Shown: positions 43,220 through 54,963 of the stretch, piece after piece
Position numbering within the stretch: position 1 is the stretch's first letter
Layout: each line of letters starts with the position of its first letter
Source of the DNA: Platanthera guangdongensis
Taxonomy: Eukaryota; Streptophyta; Magnoliopsida; Asparagales; Orchidaceae
Reading direction: 5' to 3'
Length of the DNA stretch: 64,000 nucleotides
NCBI GenBank assembly: GCA_039583875.1
Contig: CM077166.1
Span: 90,704,564 to 90,768,563, forward strand
Translations under genes and position numbers: made by a program
The notes under the pieces: model-generated
Told to the model about the DNA's origin: nothing
Seen by the model: the letters and a program-made list of their open reading frames with translations, nothing else
Databases searched by the model: none

Positions 43220-44333
43220 GATTGTTTGGACATTATTAAGCATTTGCATGAAGGATTGACGGGTGGGCACTATCAAGATACTCGCACCGCTCACAAAGTG
43301 CTAAGCGCGGGTTTTTACTGGCCTAGCCTGTTAAAAGACACGCAGGCCTTTGTGAGTAGGTGTGACAGTTGCCAACGATCGGGTAATATTTCTAATGAAA
43401 ATGAAATGCCGTATAATTACTTCCTAGAGTGCGAAGTTTTCGACCTCTGGGGAATTGATTTTGTTGGCCCTTTTCCTTCTAGCTTCGGGAATATGTATAT
43501 TTTAGTTGCCGTTGATTATGTTTCGCGATGGGCTGAGGCCAAAGCTCTTCCTACGAACGACGCTCGAGTCATAGTTACTTTCTTAAAAAATTTATTTTCT
43601 TGATTCGGTACGCCGCGCGCCATTCGTTAGTGATAGGGGTTCCCATTTCTGTAACACACAGTTTTCTAAAATCCTTACTAAATATGGCGTGACTCATAAG
43701 CTTTCCACTGCCTACCACCCCCAAACTAATGGACAAGTTGAAGTAGTGAATAGAGAATTAAAAAGAATTTTAGAAAAGATTGTTTCCACATCTCGAAAAG
43801 ACTGGTCAGCCAAGTTAGACGATGCTCTATGGGCCTACCGAACAGCGTACAAAACCGCACTCGGATGTACGCCATATCGGTTGGTTTATGGAAAATCGTG
43901 CTATTTACCCGTAGAAATAGAACACCGTGCTTTTTGGGCCTTAAGATTTTTAAACCTCGATCCACACTCTGTCGGCAATTTTAGAAAATTTCAACTTAAC
44001 GAACTCGATGAGTGGCGCTCTTACACGTATGTCAATAACAAACTTTATAAAGAGAGGTCGAAGCATTTACACGATAAAAACCATAGGTACCCAAAAACCT
44101 TTAAGCCGGGCGACCAAGTACTTTTATATAACTCTCGTTTATGATTATTTCCGAGCAAGTTAAAATCGCGATGGTCTGTACCATTTACCGTTAAAGAAGT
44201 TTATCCGTATGGCATGATTTTAATTTCACACCCTTATGAGGGTGAATTCAAAGTAAATGGGCAGCGTCTTAAACTTTATTTTTGTGGTGATGTCAGTCCA
44301 AACTGTATTAATTATCTTCTGCACAAACTTTAA
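43220..44333 (+). pseudogene. pol: TE-6 integrase, broken
   Basis: It continues TE-6 pol after TE-7. The HHCC zinc region has HLHEGLTGGHY and CDSCQRSG. The core has GIDFVGPFP and AVDYVSRWAEA. TGA near 43600 and a one-base shift near 43625 break it. [11 protein letters not shown] then follows in another frame, from about 43640. A TGA at 44142-44144 interrupts the C-terminal part, which goes on through FKVNGQRLK to TAA 44331-44333. No chromodomain is visible. Confidence 0.88.
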
Positions 44334-44886
44334 ACTTACTAGACACCATTTATTGATATGCTATTTTGGATAAATAAACTTTTGGACAATATTCTTTTGG
44401 TCGAGCTCAAATGACTTTTATAAACAAAGGGCGCTCTTGGGAGGCACCGTAGGTTATCTTTTTCTGTTTTCTTTATTTTACAATTTTTGCCCTGGACGGC
44501 TCCGACAAGCTGAAACTTTTGCGATCGCCTGCTCCAATGGTGCTGATTCCATGACGAAGTCTAAAGAAGACGTTTCATGAAGATCTAAAGCGCTAGCATG
44601 GGGGAGCGGCATCACTCAGATTTCGCAGCAAATAAATCCGGGGAAGTACCTGTTTTTCAATTTTGTGTTTCAATTCTGTACTTTAATTTTTCTCTCTCTC
44701 TCTATCCTCCTTCTCCATTGAGGACAATGTCCATTTTAATCTTGGGGGAGGACTTCCTCCTTCTTTTTGCTATTTGTGAATATCTTTTACTTTTTGTGAA
44801 TATTTTTCAGACATCCAAAAAAAATAAACACCAAAAAAAAGGAAAGTACCTCCAAAATCCAAAAAAAAGAGAATATTTCAAAATAG

Positions 44887-44952
<66 letters not shown>

Positions 44953-46320
44953 AATTTATGCATTTTGGTATTTCAATAGTACCCCATGTTTGTGTTTTGT
45001 TTTTCTCAAAATTCCTAATAAACAACTTAGTTAATCATAATTTTTCTAATCATTTTTTTAAATTACGTTTCGCAAGTAAAATGTTGGCCATGCCGTGTTT
45101 CTAATTCACGGTAGCATGTTAAGGAGAAATATTTTTTCTAAAACTCACATTTCTATTATGATTTTTTGTCATTTATTTTCTTTACTTTCTCAAAAAATTC
45201 ATGATCCCCTATTTTCCTTTTCATTTTTAAATAATTTTTGCAAAGTCAACTTTTGAATAGCATAGTAGATATGAATGATTCAAGTCACCTATTATTTTTA
45301 TTTTCAACATAATTTCATCAATCTTCTTTTTTATCTACGACTTGTTTTGTGAAATTTTACAAATCTATGTTTTAAATAAATTTAAAAACGTCAAAATGAT
45401 TTAGGCTGTTTTTGTTTTCGTTTGAGCTTTCCTGCCAACCTAAAAATTTTCACCACTAGTTAGCCGCTTTTGAGCCTTTTTTCCAATTTCATTTGATAAC
45501 TCCACATATCATATCATCTTAACCAAAGCCAAATTTCCAACCTATCTAATCACGCTAAGCTTTTTGAGTTTCATAAATATATTTTCTTGATTATGATAGA
45601 ATATTTTTTTTTATTTTTGAAAAGTTTTCTAAAAATTCGAAAAATGTATGCTCAAAAGAAATGTTTATTTTCATTTGGCCAATTCAAAATGAAAAATAAA
45701 AATATTTATGGCCTTTGTTTTGAAAAAAAGAAAAAAGAAATGGAAAAGAAAAGAAGAAAAAGAAAGAAAAAAATATATTTTTTGCTTAAAATAAATTTTT
45801 TTGAAACTCTTTGTTTTGGTTTAGTGTGATTTTAAAAGCCTCCATGTTTATCTTTGAATTCCACTCCTATTCATAATCCTAAACCAAACGTTTCGATCTT
45901 ATTAAGTCCTTTTGATTCATGCCTTTTAAATTTTATTTAACAACTAAAAAAAGAAGATAAGTAAATCAGTTCTAGTTTTGGATTTAAACTTAGATTTTTG
46001 TTATTCAATTGATATAATTATAATATGTTACTTGTATCTAGTAATAACTCAATACATTTTTTTCATTTTCGTTGCTTTACTTAAATCTATTTAAAAATTC
46101 CGTCAAAATTTTGGATGATTTATTTTCGATTAAGTAAAGTTTATAAAAGTTAAACCATACCTAAATAATTATTTTAGATTCACGTTTCACCTTTTCCCTA
46201 CTTAGAATTTCGCATAGTACTTGTGTAGGCATAATTAGAAATTTTTGATTAGTCTTATTTTATGTTTATCTAGTTTTTATATCTTTACTTAGGGACAAGC
46301 ATAGCATAAGCTTGGGGGAA
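44334..46320 (+). other. TE-6 AT-rich 3' noncoding region
   Basis: There is no gene. A purine tract, cttgggggagg (44740-44750), follows GAGGACAATGTCC. An (AT)n repeat spans about 44888-44947. A block at 45834-45923 (atgtttatctttga ... aagtcctttttgattca-like) matches TE-2 and TE-7. The final tract, agcttgggggaa (46309-46320), abuts the LTR. Confidence 0.7.
44888..44947. repeat. (AT)n microsatellite
   Basis: About 60 bases of alternating AT lie in the TE-6 3' region. Confidence 0.95.
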
Positions 46321-48080
46321 TTCGATAGTACTTTTTGCAGTTAAATTTATTAGTGTATTTTTGGGCTTTTAAGCACAAATCATGTCTTGCAAGTGCTTAT
46401 ATTGACCCCATTTTTTAAATATTATTGTCACTAATGTATTTTCTACTTTTTGCAGGTTTCCACGGCTTTCAGCAAAATTTTGTTGTGACATGCCCCCCTG
46501 ACACGCCCTACTAGGGCGTGTACCTAGGGCGTGTAGCCCAGAGGAATGAAGCAACAGGTCCGAAAATGCATTACTTGGAAACTCATTGAACACGCCCTCT
46601 GTCACGCTCGTGTCACGCCGGACACGGTCGTATTCAGGAGGCGTGTCCCTAATCCCGAGAAATCGCAACAGCAAGCGCTTTTTCCCGCTCCAACGTCGCA
46701 TTGAAATACTCACGCCCCCCCTGACACGCCCTGGTCGGGCGTGACATATGGGTATGTACTCCAATTTCAACGCGCGTCACCTCCTGCAGTAAATTACAGC
46801 CAAAAAAGTAGCACTGAAATTGTCACGCCCCCCGGACACGCCCTGGTCGGGCGTGATATATGGGCGTGTAACCCAACTCTTACGCCCGTCACCTCCAGTA
46901 TTCAATTTCAGCCCAAAAAGTCTCACTGAACGTGTCACGCCCCAGGTACACTCCCGACCCGGGCGTGTCAGGGGGGCGTGACCCAGCCCGAAAAAAATTC
47001 TATAAATTGAGCCCTTCTCCTAGGGTTCAGGGCATCTTTTGGGATGAGAGGGGAGGTGCTGCCCCTTTGTTTCTTGTTCTTTTTCATGCTTTCTCTCTCT
47101 CTTTCTCATTCTAAGTTAGTTTAGTTTAATGCTAATTTAGTTTAAGTTTTTGTAATAGCTCTTGTAATTGCTCTAGTTTTTAATAATAGGGCCAGAATAG
47201 GATTTTCAATTCCATGCAATTATAATTCTCTTTCCAAGTGTAGCTCTCTTTAATCTTAATAAAAGTGTGATTTTCTCTTCTCTTTTGCATTTTGTGTCTT
47301 TATGGTTTACTACTCATCCCCCTCTTCCACCTCACCATGATTAACTAATCCTCCTTGTACTCGATCTTGATGATCTGATGTTCGAGTGATTAAGTTATGA
47401 TGCTTTGAATCTTGCCTTTTTTAGGGTTTAGCTTTGAATTATTCTTGATTTATCCCGGGTTGTAGGTATATCATTCGATATATACTCTCCACCTTTGCTT
47501 TCATTCCTGGCTAGCCGAGAGGCCGAAGGTTTGAAGTGAGCACTCAAGAGTAAATTGAGTTGTACACACCCCTCGAGTGAGGCAGACGTCCAAATCTCCC
47601 GGATTGGAGTAAAATCCAATAGTGGGGTTCACCGCGTAAAACGAGTTTTTAGGCCTCCGATTCAGGCGAAAGTCTGTTGGACCTTCCTAAACTCAGGTGG
47701 GCACGTCTTCGAGAGAAGAGTGTTCATATTTATGGAACCTACATGGTCAAGGACCTTTAACCTATTAAGCTTAGGTTTATTTATCATATTTTTAATCGAC
47801 TCTTGCCGAGGTGATTCTCGATCGAGTGCTCTTTATCATCGTCTTAACCCCACATTGTAATCATTTTAATAGCTCTCTATTTAACCATAAGCTTTTCTCT
47901 TTTTAGCGTAATACTTCTCTTCTTAATCGCATTTTAGCATTCTCTTAAACCCCAAATCAATCTTCGACAAAATAATAGTCGTCGTGTGAGTAGATTTACT
48001 CAACAGTTCCCGAATTTAAATACGACACTTGTTTCCCCTTACTACAGTCTGATATTTATACTTGCCTAGTTGGATTGCTA
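46321..48080 (+). repeat. TE-6 3' LTR (approximate ends)
   Basis: It starts just after the polypurine tract (ttcgatagtac; the terminal TG is not intact). It holds a palindrome array (46489-46985), TATAAAT at 47001-47007, a leader with poly-pyrimidine runs and a tail with gatatttatacttgccta near 48050. The right end is uncertain because there is no second LTR to compare. No gene lies inside. Confidence 0.65.
46489..46985 (+). repeat. ACACGCCC/GGGCGTGT palindrome array in TE-6 LTR
   Basis: A perfect inverted repeat lies at 46501-46521 (8 bp arms, 5 bp centre). Diverged copies recur near 46590-46640, 46715-46745, 46825-46870 and 46935-46980. The array ends 16 bp before the TATA box. Confidence 0.8.
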
Positions 48081-48089
48081 GTTCGGCTG

Positions 48090-48290
48090 CTCGCTTTTGG
48101 TAAGCGTTGGCCGGGCCATCAATCCACAACTTCCATAAAGCATTTTATTCTCTCTTTCGACATGGGAAAATTATTCTTGGTGCACAATGGAAGCTTGGTA
48201 AAATCTTTAGCCATGTCCATGTTTGGTAGACCTCAAAAGACAACTATAGAAGGATCTGATCAAGGTGTTAACCTTTTAATGATCAACCTG
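48090..48290 (-). pseudogene. gag: TE-8 gag, N-terminal fragment
   Basis: In sense the frame downstream of the primer site holds a KNNFPMSKERIKCFME-like stretch, close to the start of copia gag, where an N-Y/F-P-x-W-K motif is common. There are in-frame stops. It is short and weak; the position after the primer site is the main support. Confidence 0.4.
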
Positions 48291-48304
48291 GCTTTGATAC
48301 AAAT

Positions 48305-50255
48305 TGAAAGTGATTAGTTGCCTACTTAAATCACCTAGAGGGGGGTGAATAGGTGAGATGTGCGTCTTTTTACAGAATAAAAATTTAAGAACAATGCATA
48401 AAACTATCTACCAATCAATCATAGACGAAGCGAGATTTATAGTGGTTCCCCAACCTTGGGTAGATCCACTTTTCCATACCGATCTAGCAATACACTAGAC
48501 TAGGTTACTCCACTATCTCGGATTGAAAACCAATCTTACTCCTCGGAACAACGTTCCTACAATTTCGATCCACAAAACGGATCTACACTTGGAAGATGAA
48601 ACATCCTACAATCTCGGAGTCAAATGCTCCTACACTTGGAGAAAAATTCTCCTACAAGAATGAAATGAAATGTGTATTGAAATACAGACAATGAAACTTT
48701 ATCAGATCTACAATCTATCAGCCTGGATCTTCCTCTTCTAGATTTTGTGGCTTTATCAGAGAGGTGAAGAAAATCGTGGCAAAATCAGATCTGGATCTTC
48801 TTGGCTTCACACGATCGAATAGAAGATGAAGAGTTGTGCGACAATTTCGATCTGTAAAACCTTCTTAGTTTGAATCCTCTGAAATCAAGAACCCTAGCCG
48901 GATGAGAATCGGCGGCGGCGACTTTCGCTTCTTGGAGAGAGAGAGGAACAGTTAGCTTAGAAATAAATCGGCTGCAAAAACTTCTGATTGATCTTCTTAT
49001 TAGGGTTTGTCGGTTTGATAAGACCTTATATAGGATCGGTGATACTCAGTCATAATTAATTCATAAAGAGGTACACGTGGACCAATCACATCAAGGTTCA
49101 TTAAGGAATCTATTAATCTAGACTTAACGAAATATTTCAGAAAACTATAGCGACATACTCGAGTGAAGAAATTACTACTCGAGTACTTTATATAACTACT
49201 CGAGTGGGCTGACGATTACTACTCGAGAATTACTCGAGTAAACCAAAGAAAACTACTCGAGTATATCATTAAAGAAAATTGGAGTAGATCAGCTACTCGA
49301 GTGCCAAAATGACCTACTCTAGTACCAAAAGTAGTTACACGTGAAGTGGAGTTAGACTACTCGAGTACAAGAAATACTATATGAGTAAATGGGAGTAAAC
49401 TACTCGAGTGGTAGAGGAACTATACGAGTCAGGGACTTAAAATATTTTCTGAACTGGAATTCTGAGTTACTCGTGTAGTGAAGGTGAACTACTCGAGTGA
49501 ATAAGAACTACTTGAGTATATGGAAGTAGCTACTCGAGTCCTTGACTTAGAGAAATTCTAAGGGAAGAAGTTCTGGTTACTCGAGTATAAATACTGGACT
49601 ACTCGAGTAGTAAATGAACTACTTGAGTACATGACTTAACTACTGGAGTAAATAGAAATTACACGAGGTGCATACTTCTGTAACTCGAGATAGAAGGTAT
49701 AAACTACTCGAGTACTATAAAGTGCTACTCAAGTCATTTACTTAGGATATATTTGGAGAAGAAAATTTGTAAACCCGAGAATAAGAGGGAAACTACTCGA
49801 GTAGTTGTCTTAACTACTCGAGAGCCATAAATTGAATACTCGTTATCTATCATCCTTAATCGAGTAAGAATAATTTTACTCGAGTATAAACTGAGCTATT
49901 CACTCGAGTAGGTATAGAACTACTCGAGTAAAACACTTAGTAAATTTTCTTTGACAGAAATCTCTTCTCTTTGGTGAGACCAGCATCAAGTCTTTTCCAA
50001 TTAGTCCTAGTGCTTGAATATGAAGTGTATCCCAATAGAGAGACTACACATGAGTCAACACCTTGGATCACACAATGAGGGATTACATTGTATGGTCCTG
50101 TGTTTGGTGACCCATTGTTGACTGACATTGGTCTACACTTACCATTAGAGTCCTACAAACACATAACTCAAACAAAGCATCAAATACAACTTAATTCATC
50201 TTAGGTCAAGGATGACTTCAGTAAATCTGGGTTAATGTGGATACGATACCCAACA
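48305..50255 (-). repeat. TE-8 5' LTR
   Basis: The LTR is 1951 bp. In sense it begins TGTTGGGTATCG and ends ...ctttca. It holds a CTCGAG palindrome array (49153-49935), TATATAA at 49026-49032 and the caccccctctaggtg motif near 48331-48348. It covers the same span as the two TE-4 LTR parts together (2005 bp). No gene lies inside. Confidence 0.88.
49153..49935 (-). repeat. Array of TACTCGAGTA palindromes in TE-8 LTR
   Basis: This is the same unit as in TE-4 (17187-17990). Copies are in different states of decay in the two elements, for example ACTTGAGTA and ACACGAG. Confidence 0.9.
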
Positions 50256-51340
50256 GTCCCTAGGAAAACAGCCAAAAAGGGGAAGAAACAATAGTCTGTC
50301 CCCTACTGCACTGCGGTAGTTCTACCGTCGACGATAGTTCCCAGCGAGCTATGTTTGTTTGTGAGCCCCGAATCTGGGAGACCTCGGGGCCAATGTATGT
50401 TTAACTATGTGATGTAGTGCCTAGTTCGATAAGGCCAGTGAGCCGAACAGGAAAGGTGATGCCGACCCGAGTCTTGTCGATTGTCCTTGATTGCTTTGGC
50501 TTTCGGAGATGGCATGGAGAGTTGAGCAACACTAAAAGGTAGAAATGTACCAGCACTGTGTTGATCTGGCTATATTCCCCAAATTAATTGGCATTCATCG
50601 AAGTCATAATAAGATTCTTAGGGCCCCTGGCCAAAAAGACTAGAATGCTCAACGTGGTCGTTAATTCAAGGACCTATGAACGGTGGTAGTGCCTGGGAAG
50701 TCCGGTACACCGATAATGTTCCCTGAGTGCACGAGGAGCTTGGTCGTCTGTGTCTACGCCTGTGACGAGTGGTTCTTAAGTTGAACGTTAAGAATGCCAT
50801 ATTTTGTTTAAGCTAATGCCTGCAGGGAAGGAGCACCACCACGCCGGGTGAGGGTGGGGTCATTATAATTTTGTCATCTAATGCGTACTGTTGCTCTTGT
50901 TTGCCACCATTATGGTGGAATGTTGATTGCAGGTGCGGTTAAGCCAGGTGGCAAATAGCGGGCAAGAGCTTTAGATAGCTCTGTCGGCCCTCGAATGCCA
51001 AAGAGAAAAGCTAGCGTTTACTTTACAGTACATGTGTGGCCGGCCTCTATGCCGATGTTTATATAACATTAACTCTTGAGTAAATCTTGTAAGGCCTTAA
51101 GGCCATGTTGTTACTTTTGTGTATTTTCAGTACTCATTCACATGTTTGGATTTAGTGGACATTTTGTTGCTGATGGGTTCTATTTATAATGTTAAAACTA
51201 CTTCCGCATTTATGCACTCTGTGTTAGGATACGTTGGATGACGGTTCTAGCTAGTAACTCCTTGGTCTGTATGTAGTATATGGCGTCGGGCCACGGCCGG
51301 ACCTAATGCTTTATGACATGCGATGGATAGGGTGGTTACA
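50256..51340 (+). repeat. TE-9 5' LTR, right-hand part
   Basis: From about 50690 it aligns to the TE-10 LTR (ttccctgagtgcacgagg, ggaaggagcaccaccacgcc, taaggccttaaggcca, ggcgtcgggccacggccgga) and ends ggtggttaca. The part left of 50690 is more diverged. No palindrome array is left, because that half of the LTR is missing. Confidence 0.75.
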
Positions 51341-51343
51341 ATT

Positions 51344-51353
51344 TGGTATCAGA
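51344..51353 (+). promoter_or_regulatory. TE-9 primer binding site (initiator tRNA-Met)
   Basis: tggtatcaga lies 3 bp inside the LTR. The leader to 51639 resembles 53836-54010 of TE-10 (aaggggtggtgagcac, acccatgaatgtcc) and holds no gene. Confidence 0.82.
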
Positions 51354-51639
51354 CTCTGGTGTTGGTCTTTATTATTTGAATTCGAGGATGAATTCTTTTA
51401 AGGGGTGGTGAGCACTTATATGTGTGTTACCATTATAACAAAAAAGGACCCATGAATGTCCTCTAAGGAATGAAAAAAGCACATGTTTGGGGGACTTGAG
51501 TGTTCATTTGATTGCGCTTTGGCATTCCGTTGATCGCCTGATCGACTTTTTTTACATCTATAGATGACTAGGAGCAGTGAGAGGCCGTCACAAAAGAAGT
51601 ACTCAGTGGACAGTATTGCTCTAAACGACTTACCCGTGA

Positions 51640-53822
51640 TGTAACGCCGCGAAACTCAAAAGAGCGACGGGAGGCGTTTTGGGCCAAATATGGAATTTGG
51701 CAGGGGGCACACGGCCTGGGACACGGGCGTGTCCCAGGGCGTGTCAGGCTTGAGTCGACGATTTTGGCCGCAAGGTCGACGTTTTTCGCTCGATGATGTG
51801 TCGAGACAGGGCCTACGGCCTGAGACACGGGCGTGTCTCAGGGTGTGTCGAGCCTGTGTCGATGATCGGCCCGGGGAGTCGATGAATTTCGCTCAACGAT
51901 GTGTCGAGACAAGGCACACGGCCTAGGACACGGGCGTGTCCAAGGCCATGTCGTGTGGTCGACGAACTTTGCTCGACGAAGTGTCGAGACTGTGAACACG
52001 ACCTGAAGCCCAGGCGTGTTCAGGTGTGACACGGGTGTGGATACGGGCGTGTCCAAGACCCGTGTGAGTCACGGGTTGTTATCGGGGCTGTGTCGATGGA
52101 GGCATACGGCCGACCATACGGCCGTGTTAGTTGGAACACGGGCTTGTCAGGTAGAACACGGGCGTGTCGGATGCCCGTGTGTTGTTCTAGGCACGTCGAG
52201 TTTGACAGCGAATGGGGGACACGGCCCTGGACACGGGCGTGTCGAAGGCCGTGTTTTTTTTAGCATTTTAGATCTGGATCGTGGCCGTCCATTTCTTTAA
52301 TGTGGGATCCAAAGGCTGGGGGTTGTTCCTGATGGGATATACACGGGATTGGACCCTTCAAACCCTCATTTATTTTGAGTGGTTCTCTTTCTAAGTCAAG
52401 AGAGAGAGGAGAGCAAAGGAGGAAGAAGAAGATTAGATCCGGCCATTGGAGGAGCTTCGAAGCTCCAAATCGCGAGCCGACTTCGGATCTACGGAAGCAA
52501 AGAGAGTGTCATGCTTTTCATCCGTTTACATTTCCATGGCGGAGAGGAAGAATGCTAGGGTAACGATTCTCTTCTTGAGCATGTGAAGCTCTCCTTCTTT
52601 GCATAGGAAGCCCGCTCTCGCGAGTTTGCGGTGAGTTGGAGACGTTCCTTCAGGTAGATATGTAAAGTCCCTGTTGCTTAGAGTCCGTATTCGAGAACAG
52701 ACAGAGGCATGATGTGTGAATCCTACCCGGACATGTTGGTCCGGATCGGTGATGTTGCATTGCATAAATGCCGGAGAAGACTCTGTGTGATTGTTTGTTT
52801 TTCGGGTTTTCTACGTGGTAGATTGCAACAGGGAGCCTTGGGGATTAACCCAAAGGTGCACCCGGAAAACTGGGCGGATGCGTGATCTTGCCAACTTGGT
52901 GGTCTGAGAGCCAACTTGAACATAACTGAGTTATGTGATTTTGTGATGGAAACGGGACTCGGGAGAAGTTTTACCTGCATATATGGTTTAAATTACAGCT
53001 GCGATGTGAGCACCGGTTAGATGGAACCGTACCCGTTCTATGTCGTTCGTTTAAAGAAACCTAAGGTTACGTGGCACTTGCCGTTGGCATAGATGAGGGT
53101 CTTCGGCGGTCTATGGTTTTAATTACCGCGACCCATGCCGGGAAGACAAATTGCTCATTATTTGGCCGTCCAAAGGGATGGTGGTGAGTCGGCAGACTTA
53201 GACTGTGATCACCGAGAATATGCCCTGAGAGCACGGGGTGTGTGGCCATGCGAGCCTACACCTGTGATAAAATGTATATTTTATACACTACATGTTTTGC
53301 TAATAAATGCAGGGAAGGAGCATCGCCGCCCCGAGTTGGGGGCGAGATAGTTATAATTTGGTCAGCATTGCTGACCGTTGCTTTTGTTTGCCACCGTGCG
53401 GTAGTTTGTTGCTTGCAGGTGCTGCTGGACCAAGCTGTCAATAGCGGGCTAAAGCCCGAATTGCGAAGCCGGCCCTTGAAGGCCTAATTGAAGTGTTTAC
53501 TTGCTTTTGTTCATGTATGACCGGTATGCGTGCCGTGGTTTGTAAAACATGTAATTTGAAGTAAATCATTTGTAAGGCCTTAAGGCCAGTACTTGTGTAT
53601 GTACTATATTCCTATTTGGTGTATTAGTGGACATTCGTGCTCTTTGTACTGGGTTCTTTAATTGCAACTTATAAACTGCTTCCGCTAGAATGCTCTGAGT
53701 AGGACGTTATGATTGGTTGGATGATTTCCACTGAGTAACCACCCGATCTGTCTGTAGTATATAGCGTCGGGCCCCGGCCGGACCTACTGCTATATGCTAT
53801 GCGATGGATAGGGGGTGTTACA
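51640..53822 (+). repeat. TE-10 5' LTR
   Basis: It has a palindrome array near its start (51697-52252), then a GAGAGAGAGGA leader-like segment near 52398 and a 3' half shared with TE-9. I see no convincing TATA box; gatatacacg near 52338 is the nearest candidate. No gene lies inside. Confidence 0.93.
51697..52252 (+). repeat. GACACGGGCGTGTC inverted-repeat array in TE-10 5' LTR
   Basis: At 51715-51738 the arms cctgggacacg and cgtgtcccagg pair perfectly around gg. Further copies near 51810-51842, 51923-51953, 52025-52060 and 52215-52250 have changed outer arms that still often pair. They alternate with TCGACGA-type segments. Confidence 0.82.
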
Positions 53823-53825
53823 ATT

Positions 53826-53835
53826 TGGTATCAGA
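53826..53835 (+). promoter_or_regulatory. TE-10 primer binding site (initiator tRNA-Met)
   Basis: tggtatcaga lies 3 bp inside the 5' LTR. The leader from here to about 54160 has no gene. Confidence 0.88.
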
Positions 53836-54162
53836 CTACTGGTTTCGGTCAGACTTAAAATGAATTCGTGGATGAATTATTTTTAAGGGGTGGTGAGCAC
53901 ATGTGTGTGCGTCATCATTATAACAACAAAAGAACCCATGAATGTCCACTTAGGAATGAAAATACACGTGTTTGGGGAACCTGCGTGTTAATATAATTGT
54001 TGTTCGAAATTTTATTTGGTCGCTTAACGATGTTTTGTACCACTATAGGGGACCAGAAGTGGTGCTGGGCCGCCAGAATGTCCGGTTTTTGAGGAGTATA
54101 GTGCACCCGGTGAGGTATTTGAGACCCCTCCTACATATGAAACCGTTAGAAGGATCGTTGAG

Positions 54163-54963
54163 GTGGTGTTCACTGTGACGGGTGCACAGCATGGAAGAAA
54201 TGTACAACCCTGCGCCCCTGTTGTGGCTTCAACGCCGGTTGGCGTTATGGAGCAGATGACTTTTGTTAGATCATCGGGGCAGCAGCTGAATATGCATTTA
54301 GTGCAGGGAGCGCACACAGTTAAGGAATATTTGCATGCATTTCTTATGATAAGCCGCTACCCATGCTTTGAGTTGGATAATGAGCAAGCTACAGTCGATA
54401 GATTTTATAATGGCCTACACGCCGAGTTACGAGTACTACTGCTAGGACCAAAGTTACTGGGATTCCGAACCTTGGTGGAATCTGCTAGATCTTTGGAAGA
54501 AGATTTGAGGAAGACTCTCCCGATGCCAGTGACCATGATATCGAACTATGCAAGCCCCATTAGAGTTGCATCTGGCGGAATGCTGGAGAAAAGGGCTAAG
54601 GCATCGACTAGCAAAGCTACTTACACATGTTTTACTTATGGAAAGAAAGGGCATTTTGCCCGAGAATGTCAGAATGGTGCTTAGAAGGCTAAGAAAGCTA
54701 TGTCAGGAGCAGTCGAGGACTTTAGTGCAAAGGAGACGGCATTTAAAATGACGAACACCTCAAAGTCTGGTTATCGTAGGTGGTATAAGAAGGCTAGGAC
54801 TTCGGGTCCAGCCCCCTCTGCTGGTGCTTCTGGGGTGACTACGGGTAGAACCCCGGGCGCATGTTTCACTTGTGGAAAACCGGGGCACTTAGCCCGAGAC
54901 TGCTGGAGCGTATGTCCCAAGTCTGAGAAGAAGCATGCTTTCGTGATAACATGTATGGTTTAA
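54163..54963 (+). pseudogene. gag: TE-10 gag, shortened, one stop
   Basis: The C-terminal half of a gypsy gag core is present (TVKEYLHAFLMISRYP, RFYNGLHAELR), but the N-terminal half expected in this family is not seen, so an internal deletion is likely. The knuckle near 54628 reads CFTYGKKGHFAREC, with Tyr for the second Cys. TAG at 54682-54684 follows. A second, complete knuckle, CFTCGKPGHLARDC, is near 54860. TAA at 54961-54963 ends the frame. The first codon is uncertain. Confidence 0.82.

Larger units (their letters stand above)
31520..48080 (+). mobile_element. TE-6: Tat/Athila-like Ty3/gypsy element, 5' truncated, carrying TE-7
   Basis: The coding order is gag, protease, reverse transcriptase, RNase H and integrase, the Ty3/gypsy order. 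Sequence blocks (KYFSHAKTAKHR, ELLRRCP, SITLRSGKQV, SINLMP) are typical of the Tat/Athila clade. TE-7 splits it between RNase H and integrase. A long AT-rich 3' region and an LTR near 46321-48080 follow. The left end (5' LTR, start of gag) is beyond TE-4. Stops and frameshifts are many. The right boundary lies between 48060 and 48100; beyond it is gag of TE-8 on the other strand, so TE-6 probably inserted into TE-8. Confidence 0.8.
48080..50255 (-). mobile_element. TE-8: fragment of a sirevirus-like element related to TE-4
   Basis: On the minus strand a 5' LTR (50255-48305) is followed by a decayed initiator-Met primer site (48292-48302) and the start of gag, which ends abruptly near 48080 at the TE-6 LTR. 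The LTR matches TE-4. The rest of the element is not in the window; if TE-6 inserted into it, the remainder should lie left of the window. Confidence 0.75.

Noticed and set aside
44888..44947. Replication origin or scaffold attachment site at the AT repeat
   Set aside because: A simple AT microsatellite is enough to explain it; nothing else supports an origin.
45587..45829. Small Lys-rich protein in the TE-6 3' region
   Set aside because: It arises from an A-rich run, has no homologue in the aligned region of TE-7, and lies in noncoding sequence.
47428..47860. Possible host gene near 47.5 kb
   Set aside because: The open frames are short and fall inside the TE-6 LTR leader, and I recognise no domain.
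51568..52300. Proteins with repeated RPCPRPC and DTPVS motifs in TE-10 LTRs
   Set aside because: They are translations of the ACACGGGCGTGTC array in several frames, repeated in both LTR copies.
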